DNA from: CAZWKX01 sp964633975
GTDB taxonomy: Bacteria; Actinomycetota; Acidimicrobiia; Spongiisociales; UBA11373
Length of the DNA: 12,576 nucleotides
Assembly (NCBI GenBank): GCA_964633975.1
Contig: CAZWKX010000050.1
Span: 1-12,576 of the forward strand
Reading direction: 5' to 3'
The translations under genes and the position numbers were made by a program. The notes beneath the pieces are model-generated. The model made no database searches, was not told where the DNA came from, and saw only the letters and a list, made by a program, of their open reading frames with translations. Positions 6,968-12,576 of the stretch are shown here, piece after piece. Each line of letters begins with the position of its first letter. Within the stretch, counting starts at the first letter, position 1.

Positions 6968-8281
6968 GTGAACAAGCCAATTGGTGCCGACACCACCTTC
7001 GTCTATGACGCTGACGGGGCCCGCATCAAACGTGCCCACGGTGACACCGCTACGTATTACATCGGTGCCATCGAGATCGAAACAGACAGTGGTGACGTTG
7101 TAGAGACCCACAGCATCTACGACCTGGGTGGCGGTGTCACTGCGGTGCGGGTGGTGGCCAGTGCGGGTGATGATGGTGAGGTCACTTTCACTTTTGGGGA
7201 TCATCTGGGCAGCTCATCGACTGTGTGGCAGGCGGGTGAGCTGGGTGACACCGACCCGGGTGCTCGCTCCTTCCAGCGTTACTACCCCTACGGTGAGCCC
7301 CGCAACGACTACAACCCGGCTCTACCTACCGATCACACGTTTACCGGGCAGATCAGCGACGGGCTGCTGGATGATGGTGGCACCGGGTTGATGTACTACG
7401 GGGCCCGGTATTACGACCCGCAGGTGGGTCGTTTCGCCGCCGCCGACACCATCGTGCCCGATCCCGGCAACCCCCAAGGCCTCAATTGGTACACCTACGT
7501 ATCCAACAACCCTGTGAATGGGGCAGACCCGAGCGGGCACGACCCATGCAGGGATGCCAAGGGCAATCCCACCAACTGCCCAACGCGGCCTCCTGAGTCT
7601 GGCGGAGACAGGGAGGAGAGCCTTCCTGATCTTCCTGACCCGGTCACCGTGACAGGCTCTCTGGACACCCGCTCGGCGTGGCACCCCTTCAGCTGGTTCA
7701 GCCACGTCGTGGACTGGGCTACAGGACGAGACGCCGGTGATTACTCAGATCACATCATGGCGGTCGCGGCGGAAGCTGGCATCGACCCGCTGCTTCTACA
7801 CGCTGTGGTCGAGCATGAGTCGAGACATCAGTCAATAACGGGCTTTCTTTGGCTTGATGAGGGATACGATTTGGGGGCCGCTTGGCTCTCGACATCGAGG
7901 TTCGACGTTGACCCCTCGATTGGGATGGCACAGATGAAGATATCGGTCTTTCTGAGGACTGTGAGGAATCATCCGGAGGCTTTTCCTGAAGATGTCGAAG
8001 TCCCCGATCTGTACACCAATGATCTGCTATCCATCACGGCTGCCGCTTACCATCTCAGCGATCTCCAGGCTGCGCTTGACGATGTGAGTGTGAACAGCCC
8101 TCTTGATGAGCGCTATCTGGTTGCCCTGGGGTACAACGTCGGGCAGACAGAGATGCTCCGTGTTGCGCAAGGGGGAGCCTTGGGGCCCCGAGGGGCGACC
8201 TACCTTGGCTACATAGCTGAGCACTATGGACTGGCTTACGATTTCTACTGTGGAGGTGGTCATGGCTTCTCCTGCTCGTAG
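6968..8281 (+). CDS. Orphan RHS cassette with lytic-transglycosylase-like toxin domain (module 4)
   Basis: From GTG 6968 the protein has 437 residues. Core homology extends upstream to about 6884 (NGNRIERTENS..., YAYDADNRL) without a usable start, so the gene is a truncated cassette. RHS core runs to DPSGH at 187-191. The tip of about 245 residues shows the three signatures of SLT-type peptidoglycan lytic enzymes in order. These are LLHAVVEHESRH with catalytic Glu (E284, before Ser), SIGMAQMK (319-323 GMAQM, the G-x-M/A-Q motif), and GYNVGQTEML (YNVG 389-392, the AYNAG-like motif), with AAYHLSDL between. Such enzymes cleave the glycan strands of the cell wall, so this tip should act outside the membrane. 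The C-terminus has a Cys pair (YCGGGHGFSCS). The next gene overlaps it by 20 bases. RHS core certain, SLT fold likely. Confidence 0.85.
   Translation: MNKPIGADTTFVYDADGARIKRAHGDTATYYIGAIEIETDSGDVVETHSIYDLGGGVTAVRVVASAGDDGEVTFTFGDHLGSSSTVWQAGELGDTDPGARSFQRYYPYGEPRNDYNPALPTDHTFTGQISDGLLDDGGTGLMYYGARYYDPQVGRFAAADTIVPDPGNPQGLNWYTYVSNNPVNGADPSGHDPCRDAKGNPTNCPTRPPESGGDREESLPDLPDPVTVTGSLDTRSAWHPFSWFSHVVDWATGRDAGDYSDHIMAVAAEAGIDPLLLHAVVEHESRHQSITGFLWLDEGYDLGAAWLSTSRFDVDPSIGMAQMKISVFLRTVRNHPEAFPEDVEVPDLYTNDLLSITAAAYHLSDLQAALDDVSVNSPLDERYLVALGYNVGQTEMLRVAQGGALGPRGATYLGYIAEHYGLAYDFYCGGGHGFSCS
7373..7450 (+). repeat. 78-bp RHS core repeat, copy 4
   Basis: Identical to the copy at 3498-3575. About 75 bases downstream the four modules become unrelated. 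Confidence 0.9.
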
Positions 8282-8708
8282 CGGCAGAAGGGTCCTGGCT
8301 AGCTTGGGAGTACTCCTGTTGATTCTCATAGCTGGCTGCGGGTGTCTGGATGACCGCTCAGATCTGGAGATTGACGCTGCAAGGCTTCTGGACGTCCTCG
8401 CAATCCCAGCAGGCTGGCATGAGGTTGGACTAGCGCACCTGTCGCTGACTCGTGCCTTCGAGCTCGATGAGACAGAGACGCCTCTCGGCTTCGCGCCGCC
8501 CCCCGAGTATCAGCTCGTTGAACTGAGCAGCGTCGATATCCACAACTACGCCGTTCTTGATGATCTCCGGGGATACCAGGCTGACCTCCTGATGGAGTAT
8601 GTGGGCCCAGCTCCCACACTGGCGACCATCTGCCACATCTTTATTGGCGAAGGGCGAGACGCGGACGCCGGGTTGGTGTTTGTCGAAACGTATTGCGAGG
8701 ATCGGTAG
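8262..8708 (+). CDS. Lipoprotein, candidate immunity protein of module 4
   Basis: The protein has 148 residues. The start chosen is the ATG with GGAGGT four bases upstream, overlapping the toxin by 20 bases; an in-frame ATG at 8226 lacks such a site. The signal peptide (RRVLASLGVLLLILIAGC) ends at lipobox IAGC. The mature domain is acidic and of unknown family, with paired Cys near the end (TICHIF; ETYCEDR). A lipoprotein on the outer membrane face is well placed to block a peptidoglycan-cleaving toxin, as periplasmic or lipid-anchored inhibitors do for other wall-degrading effectors. Role inferred from position and matching location. Confidence 0.7.
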   Translation: MASPARSGRRVLASLGVLLLILIAGCGCLDDRSDLEIDAARLLDVLAIPAGWHEVGLAHLSLTRAFELDETETPLGFAPPPEYQLVELSSVDIHNYAVLDDLRGYQADLLMEYVGPAPTLATICHIFIGEGRDADAGLVFVETYCEDR

Positions 8709-8719
8709 GCAGTTGGATA

Positions 8720-8737
8720 CCTCCGGGAACGCGGAGG
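8720..8737 (+). terminator. Possible weak terminator hairpin after module 4
   Basis: CCTCCG and CGGAGG form a perfect six-base stem around GGAACG, eleven bases after the lipoprotein stop, followed by GTTCTCCTC rather than a T-run. It may end the module 4 transcript, or belong to the end of the adjoining IS3 fragment. Confidence 0.35.
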
Positions 8738-8759
8738 GTTCTCCTCGGTGACGGGGCCC

Positions 8760-8945
8760 CGGTGAGAGTTCGCTCGGGGTTGGTCGTTTCGGGTCCATTG
8801 GGCAGCGTACTCGGCGGGGGTGAGACCGCTGAGGCTGCTGTGGGGTCGCCAGGTGTTGTATTGGTTCCTCCAGTCTTCGATGACGACGCGGGCCTCGGTG
8901 AGTGACCCGAACTCGGTGATGTTCAACAGTCCGTCGCGGGCGGTT
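8760..8945 (-). pseudogene. IS3-family transposase, C-terminal fragment
   Basis: The minus strand encodes RDGLLNITEFGSLTEAR, then VVIEDWRNQYNTWRPHSSL and LTPAEYAAQW, which is the conserved end of the IS3-type OrfB transposase catalytic domain. Only about 50 residues of the family remain. Upstream of RDGLL the similarity breaks off near 8945, where a membrane-protein frame on the other strand begins. No catalytic DDE residues and no terminal repeat are recognisable. After AAQW the frame runs on without a stop through the module 4 lipoprotein region, so its natural end is also lost. The borders given are approximate. This is a dead relic marking an insertion followed by deletion. Confidence 0.7.
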
Positions 8946-9281
8946 GCGGTGCTGTTTCTTCTTGGTCTTTCGGCCTTCTGCGCTTTTCCGGCGTTCCTCG
9001 GAGTCTGGCTTACTGTTGTGGCGTCGGGGCGGGAGCCGTTCGGTGTTCTTGTGAGTGTTCTCGAGTATGTGTTGTGTCCGTTGGCCGTTCTGTTCCTGGG
9101 AGTGATGTTCGAACCGCTGCGTGAGCACTCGTATCCAATCGGTTTTCTGCGGGCGGTACTCCCTAGGCACCTCGTTACCGGTGCGTTGAGACGGGTTGGG
9201 CTCAGCGAAAGCTGGCGCTATCTGCTGTTTGCGTCTCTTGGCGTCTTCGCAGTAGGCCTTGTCATGCTTCCCTTTGTGTAG
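8919..9281 (+). CDS. 5'-truncated membrane protein, possible orphan immunity remnant
   Basis: The frame encodes about 120 residues from ATG 8919, but the first ten codons are antisense to the IS3 fragment, so the native start is gone. From about 8949 it is a convincing membrane protein: hydrophobic segments around VLFLLGLSAFCAFPAFLGVWL, VLVSVLEYVLCPLAVLFLGVM and YLLFASLGVFAVGLVMLPFV, with a soluble loop LREHSYPIGFLRAVLPRHL between the second and third. No family is recognised. Its place after the toxin modules, directly next to the reductase gene, suggests the leftover immunity gene of a further cassette whose toxin was deleted. That is speculative; it could also be an unrelated membrane protein. 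Confidence 0.45.
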   Translation: MFNSPSRAVAVLFLLGLSAFCAFPAFLGVWLTVVASGREPFGVLVSVLEYVLCPLAVLFLGVMFEPLREHSYPIGFLRAVLPRHLVTGALRRVGLSESWRYLLFASLGVFAVGLVMLPFV

Positions 9282-9352
9282 GGCTGCATGCTCCGTTTCG
9301 CCTACTACCCTCACCCCTCACCGCCGGACCGTCTCTGGTAGGGGGGACCGCC

Positions 9353-10333
9353 ATGGAGAAGCGCAGGATCGGCGACGTTGAGGTCAGCCCCATGGGCTTG
9401 GGGACCTGGGCCATCGGTGGGCCTTTCTGGTCCGGTGACGGGCCCCTTGGCTGGGGTGAGGTAGATGACTCCGAGTCGATTAGGGCGATCCACGCCGCTC
9501 TCGACGCCGGGATCACACTCATCGACACGGCCGACGTCTACGGCACCGGGCACGCCGAGGAGATCATCGGTCGGGCTCTGGCCGGCCGGCGCGACCAGGC
9601 CGTCGTGGCCACCAAGTGGGGCTACGACTTCAAAAGCGGCACTCGCCAGTCCACCGGTGAGAACCTTTCCCCCAAACACGTGCGACGGGCCCTGCTGGCG
9701 TCGCTCGACCGCCTCGGCTTCGACTACGTCGATCTCTTCCAGTTCCACATCAACTACGCCTCCGTGGAAGCGGCGGCGCCGCTGCAGGTTGCCTGCGAGG
9801 AGCTGGCCGCCGAAGGCCTGATCCGGGCCTACGGCTGGAGTACGGACTTCCCGGAGCTGGCCCACTCCTGGCTCGGCGGTGCCAACTACAAGGCGGTGCA
9901 GTTCGAGGCCAACGCCTTCGACGACGCCCCCGAGATGTTCGCCTTCTGTGAGGAGAACGACATGGCCGGGCTCAACCGGGGACCGCTGGCCATGGGCCTG
10001 CTCACCGGCAAGTACACGACGTCGAGCCGCATGGAGATGGACAGCGTGCGGGGCCGCACCCCGGAGTGGATGAAGTACTTCGTCGACGGAGTGCCCTCCG
10101 CCGAGTATCTCGCCGACCTGGACCTGGTGAGGGACGCTCTCACCACCGACGGCAGGACCCTGGTCCAGGGGGCCATTGGCTGGCTGTGGGCCCGCTCTCC
10201 GAAGGCGATTCCCATCCCCGGAGCCCGCACTGTCGCCCAGGTCGAGGAGAACTCAGGCGCTATGGAGTACGGCCCACTGGCCCCGGAGCAGTTCGCCGCC
10301 GTTGAGAAGGCGCTGCGGCCGGAGGCCGGTTAG
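9353..10333 (+). CDS. Aldo/keto reductase
   Basis: The protein has 326 residues, the normal length for this NADPH-dependent oxidoreductase family with a TIM-barrel fold. The catalytic tetrad is visible: Asp58 in LIDTADVYGTG, Tyr63, Lys88 in VVATKWGYD and His132 in LFQFHINYA. The cofactor-side motif appears as IPIPGARTVAQVEEN near the C-terminus. It reduces aldehydes or ketones to alcohols; the substrate cannot be told from sequence. The start is supported by a purine-rich AGGGGGG seven bases before ATG. The 71 bases upstream (9282-9352) show no other feature. It is not functionally linked to the toxins, but two broken copies of its 5' end lie within the toxin array, so it marks the array's right border. 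Confidence 0.95.
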   Translation: MEKRRIGDVEVSPMGLGTWAIGGPFWSGDGPLGWGEVDDSESIRAIHAALDAGITLIDTADVYGTGHAEEIIGRALAGRRDQAVVATKWGYDFKSGTRQSTGENLSPKHVRRALLASLDRLGFDYVDLFQFHINYASVEAAAPLQVACEELAAEGLIRAYGWSTDFPELAHSWLGGANYKAVQFEANAFDDAPEMFAFCEENDMAGLNRGPLAMGLLTGKYTTSSRMEMDSVRGRTPEWMKYFVDGVPSAEYLADLDLVRDALTTDGRTLVQGAIGWLWARSPKAIPIPGARTVAQVEENSGAMEYGPLAPEQFAAVEKALRPEAG

Positions 10334-10351
10334 CTGGACCCGGTATCCCGT

Positions 10352-10381
10352 TTGCCGCCTCCGGGCCGAGTGGGCGAGAAT
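10352..10381 (+). promoter_or_regulatory. Putative promoter, leaderless start of lipoprotein 1
   Basis: TTGCCG (10352-10357), an 18-base spacer, then GAGAAT (10376-10381), six bases before the ATG at 10388. Transcription would begin at or next to the start codon. No Shine-Dalgarno sequence is present. The same arrangement precedes the paralogue at 11294. Confidence 0.55.
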
Positions 10382-10387
10382 GCCGCT

Positions 10388-11230
10388 ATGAGAAAAACAC
10401 TGACACTGCTGATCATCGGCTGTCTGCTGGCCGCTTGTGGCGACGGGGTTTTCGGTGCGGCCGCATCGACGAGTACCAGCCCGTCGATCAACACGACGAC
10501 TTCGTCAACTGCCGCTACGACTTCATCGACGACCACGACGGGCGCGTCGAGTACGACTCTTGCCGACGGTGGGGCTTTTGCTGCCGAGGCGGGGACCCCG
10601 CCCGGCGAGCTGGATTCGTTCACCGGCACGTCCGAGATGTATCTCAGCCTTGACGCCGGCGGCGCGGTTGTGACCACCGATGCCGTCTACGTGGGCGATG
10701 CCTACCAGTGCACGTCCACTATGGAGAACATGGGATTCTCGGTGACGATGACCGTAGTAGCGACCCCGGAGACGGTCTGGGTTGGTCAGGGTGGCAGTTT
10801 CGAGGAGTCCGATTTTTCGGACCCGAACGTACAGGGGGTGACTGCGATCTGCGCTGCCAGCCCGGCGTTCTGGTCCGGCTTTGGTGAAACATCATGTGCC
10901 ACTGCTCCTGGCGATCCCGACGAGGTCAACGGGATTCCGACGCAGCGCATCGACCTGTCCGGGGCACTGGGCTGCATGGATTGGGTAGATCTCGCTGCTG
11001 CGTTTGGCTACGGGTCTTTCCCCGAAAGCGCCGAATTCAACGAGGTGGTGTTCTGGATCGCCGACCCCGGCGGGTGGCCGGTCGAGGTTCAGGCCCGTAT
11101 GCATCTTTCGGAAGAGGCTGTGACCGAGCTCCTGGGCGTGACAGGCCTGGGCACTGGCTTGATCGACCTTCGTATACAAATCGACAACATCAACGACCCG
11201 TCACTGTCGGTGCAGGTGCCCCCGCCGTAG
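10388..11230 (+). CDS. Secreted lipoprotein with Ser/Thr-rich linker (paralogue 1)
   Basis: From ATG 10388 the protein has 280 residues. An in-frame GTG upstream at 10352 is less likely because it lies in the putative -35 box. It begins MRKTLTLLIIGCLLAAC with lipobox LAAC (Cys at 17). A Ser/Thr-rich low-complexity linker of about 40 residues follows, which should span the cell wall, then a globular domain of about 210 residues. The domain contains FAAEAGTPPGELDSF, VVATPETVWVGQG, VNGIPTQRIDL, FWIADPGGWPVEVQ and a C-terminal NDPSLSVQVPP. The alternation of strands resembles LolA/LppX-like lipoprotein domains, but that is a guess. It is a tandem paralogue of the next gene. Function unknown; location outside the membrane is well supported. 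Confidence 0.85.
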   Translation: MRKTLTLLIIGCLLAACGDGVFGAAASTSTSPSINTTTSSTAATTSSTTTTGASSTTLADGGAFAAEAGTPPGELDSFTGTSEMYLSLDAGGAVVTTDAVYVGDAYQCTSTMENMGFSVTMTVVATPETVWVGQGGSFEESDFSDPNVQGVTAICAASPAFWSGFGETSCATAPGDPDEVNGIPTQRIDLSGALGCMDWVDLAAAFGYGSFPESAEFNEVVFWIADPGGWPVEVQARMHLSEEAVTELLGVTGLGTGLIDLRIQIDNINDPSLSVQVPPP

Positions 11231-11258
11231 CGGGCGTGCCCACCGCGGAGTCCCTCGC

Positions 11259-11287
11259 TTGCCGGGTGACCGCCGAGTGACGACAAT
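11259..11287 (+). promoter_or_regulatory. Putative promoter, leaderless start of lipoprotein 2
   Basis: TTGCCG (11259-11264), a 17-base spacer, then GACAAT (11282-11287), six bases before ATG 11294. It matches the promoter of paralogue 1 in -35 box, near-identical -10 box and distance to the start codon, and likewise lacks a Shine-Dalgarno sequence. Confidence 0.55.
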
Positions 11288-11293
11288 CCCCCT

Positions 11294-12133
11294 ATGAGTA
11301 GAACACCGATTCTCCTGATCGTCGCCTGCCTGCTGCTGGCTGCCGGCTGTGGCGGAAACAGTGTGTTGGCCGGACCGACGAGCACGACCGCCGAGCCTGC
11401 CCCAACCACGTCGGTTGAGTCGACGAGCACGACGCCGCCCACGACGACCGTGTCGACGACGACAACGACGTTGTCGTTGCCGACGACCACCGCCGGGGGT
11501 GGTGGCTTCCACACCGAAGCCGGCTCGCCACCGGACGCGTTGGACTCGTTTGCCGGCGGCCTCGACGCCAACATGGAAATGATGGGGATCAGCATGGTCA
11601 TGACCGTCGACTTCACCTACGTGGGCTCCGCATACGAGTGTGTTGCCACCGTCAATGCCGCCGGCACATCGATGGAGATGGCTGTCGTGGCCACCCCGGA
11701 GACGATCTGGCTGGATCAGGGCTACGGCTTCGAGGAGTCCGGCCCGTTCGACAGCAATGTGCAGACGGTCGTCGGGATATGCCCGGCAAGCCCGACGTTC
11801 TGGATGGGTTTCGGCGAGGTGCCCTGGGCCGCCATGACCGGGGAGCCCGATACGGTGAACGGTATACCGGCCCAGCGTGTTGATTTCACGGCGATGGCAG
11901 GTGCTATGGATCTCGGTGCCCTCGCTGCTCTCATGGGCGGTGGCGTTGGCAGCGGCATGGATATCGACGAGGCGGTGTTCTGGATCGCCGATCCCGGCGG
12001 CTGGCCGGTCGCCATGCAGGTTGGCATGGTCATGCTGGACCTGGAAGGTATGGGCGACGTGCCGATCTCCATGCACTACGAGATCAACACCGTCAACGAC
12101 CCGTCCCTGTCGGTGCAGGTGCCCCCGACGTAG
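11294..12133 (+). CDS. Secreted lipoprotein with Ser/Thr-rich linker (paralogue 2)
   Basis: The protein has 279 residues. The signal peptide MSRTPILLIVACLLLAAGC has its lipobox Cys at 19. A linker of about 50 residues rich in Thr, Ser and Pro follows, then a domain colinear with paralogue 1: FHTEAGSPPDALDSF, VVATPETIWLDQG, VNGIPAQRVDF, FWIADPGGWPVAMQ and NDPSLSVQVPP. It differs by a Met-rich stretch (about 90-105) and a GGGVGSGMD loop. The two genes clearly arose by tandem duplication, since order, length and promoter all match, but the domains have diverged well past near-identity. Function unknown; extracytoplasmic. It ends 20 bases before the convergent regulator gene, with no obvious terminator between. 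Confidence 0.88.
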   Translation: MSRTPILLIVACLLLAAGCGGNSVLAGPTSTTAEPAPTTSVESTSTTPPTTTVSTTTTTLSLPTTTAGGGGFHTEAGSPPDALDSFAGGLDANMEMMGISMVMTVDFTYVGSAYECVATVNAAGTSMEMAVVATPETIWLDQGYGFEESGPFDSNVQTVVGICPASPTFWMGFGEVPWAAMTGEPDTVNGIPAQRVDFTAMAGAMDLGALAALMGGGVGSGMDIDEAVFWIADPGGWPVAMQVGMVMLDLEGMGDVPISMHYEINTVNDPSLSVQVPPT

Positions 12134-12153
12134 CCGTTGCGCCCGGCAGTCTC

Positions 12154-12576
12154 CTAGAGGTTCGGCGTGCCCAGGTCGGCGGTCAGGTAGCGCTCGACGG
12201 TCGGTGCGACGATCCGTGCCAGCTCGCCGAGATCGACATTCCGAAGCGCCTCGACCCCGATGACTCGGCGCAGCATGAACAGGCCCATCAGGTGTGACCC
12301 AACCAGCATGATGCGCAGGCGGGCGTCGGGCACACCCAGGCGCGGCGCCAGGGTATCGAGCACGCCGTGCTCGATGAAGTCGCGCATCATGTCCCGCGCC
12401 GTGTCGTGCGTCATGGCCGAGCGCACCAGCGCCTCGTAGGGACCGCCCGGGGTGAACGTGGCGGCCAGGAACATGCGGGCCACCCGCTCGCCGAGGCTGC
12501 CCTCGCCGTGTTCGAAGGCGGCGATCATGGCCGCCGGGGAGATGGGCAGCTCGTGGGCGGCGACGAACAGCTCCTC
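12154..12576 (-). CDS. TetR-family transcriptional regulator, C-terminal part
   Basis: The frame is open to the right edge; about 140 C-terminal residues are visible and the DNA-binding helix-turn-helix lies outside the window. The sequence runs ELPISPAAM, GEGSLGERVARMFL, ALVRSAMTHDTARDMMRDF, LRIMLVGSHLMGLFMLRRV and ends APTVERYLTADLGTPNL. This is the helical ligand-binding/dimerisation domain typical of one actinobacterial TetR C-terminal type, in which a PDARLR segment, a G(L/S)xLxGL helix and a final PTxxRYL are characteristic. It is convergent with the lipoproteins, so its targets are more likely to the right. An internal ATG at 12526-12528 is not a real start. Confidence 0.85.
   Translation of the reverse strand, partial: EELFVAAHELPISPAAMIAAFEHGEGSLGERVARMFLAATFTPGGPYEALVRSAMTHDTARDMMRDFIEHGVLDTLAPRLGVPDARLRIMLVGSHLMGLFMLRRVIGVEALRNVDLGELARIVAPTVERYLTADLGTPNL

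Noticed and set aside
8430..9314. Long minus-strand open frame of 294 codons
   Set aside because: Its translation is Arg/His/Pro/Gln-rich low-complexity sequence antisense to the module 4 lipoprotein and the membrane frame, and it crosses the IS3 fragment in a different frame from the recognisable transposase residues.
10481..10560. ACGAC/TCGTCG-rich short repeats, also at 11380-11500, as a possible regulatory repeat
   Set aside because: They are the codon-level result of Thr/Ser-rich protein linkers in two lipoproteins.
11201..12076. Minus-strand open frame of 291 codons opposite lipoprotein 2
   Set aside because: It is a mirror of the GC-rich coding strand, rich in His/Arg/Gly, without a domain; the plus-strand gene has a signal peptide and paralogue.
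1..12576. tRNA, rRNA, CRISPR array or riboswitch
   Set aside because: No clover-leaf with conserved TTCGA-type loop, no spaced direct repeats and no recognisable aptamer core were seen by eye.

Overview
The window looks like high-GC actinobacterial DNA, with an Acidimicrobiia-like feel. The evidence is GC-rich coding sequence, GTG starts, secreted lipoproteins with long Ser/Thr-rich linkers, and two genes whose promoters imply leaderless mRNAs. The taxon is an inference.

Positions 1-8708 hold four successive modules of one design. Each has an RHS-repeat-associated core (ending YYGARYYDP.VGRFAAADT ... NNP ... DP(S/T)GH), an unrelated C-terminal domain, and a small envelope-protein gene overlapping or just downstream. 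Module 1 (2-1785) is the tail of an RHS protein entering from the left edge. It ends in a glycine-rich hydrophobic, probably membrane-active domain and is followed by a two-helix membrane protein. Module 2 (2973-4942) carries a protein-glutaminase-like domain plus a lipoprotein. Module 3 (5093-6654) carries an HEGQH metallopeptidase-like domain plus a lipoprotein. Module 4 (6968-8708) carries a lytic-transglycosylase-like domain plus a lipoprotein. Modules 2-4 have truncated RHS cores without RHS N-termini and read as displaced orphan toxin/immunity cassettes downstream of the main RHS gene.

An intact IS481-family element (1859-2903, CTAG target duplication) separates modules 1 and 2. Broken 5' pieces of an aldo/keto reductase gene lie after module 2 (5037-5119) and after module 3 (6674-6802). 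The intact reductase gene stands after module 4 (9353-10333). This suggests each cassette once sat directly upstream of that gene, and that the array grew by repeated capture of 'core - toxin - immunity - reductase 5' end' segments. Between module 4 and the reductase are a fragment of an IS3-family transposase and a 5'-truncated membrane protein.

The right part looks like ordinary chromosome: the reductase, two tandem paralogous lipoproteins with matching promoters, and the C-terminal part of a convergent TetR-family regulator cut by the right edge.

The working model is a surface RHS toxin with exchangeable tips. All four candidate immunity proteins are predicted membrane or lipid-anchored, so the toxins probably act at or outside the membrane. 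No rRNA, tRNA, CRISPR array or riboswitch was recognised.
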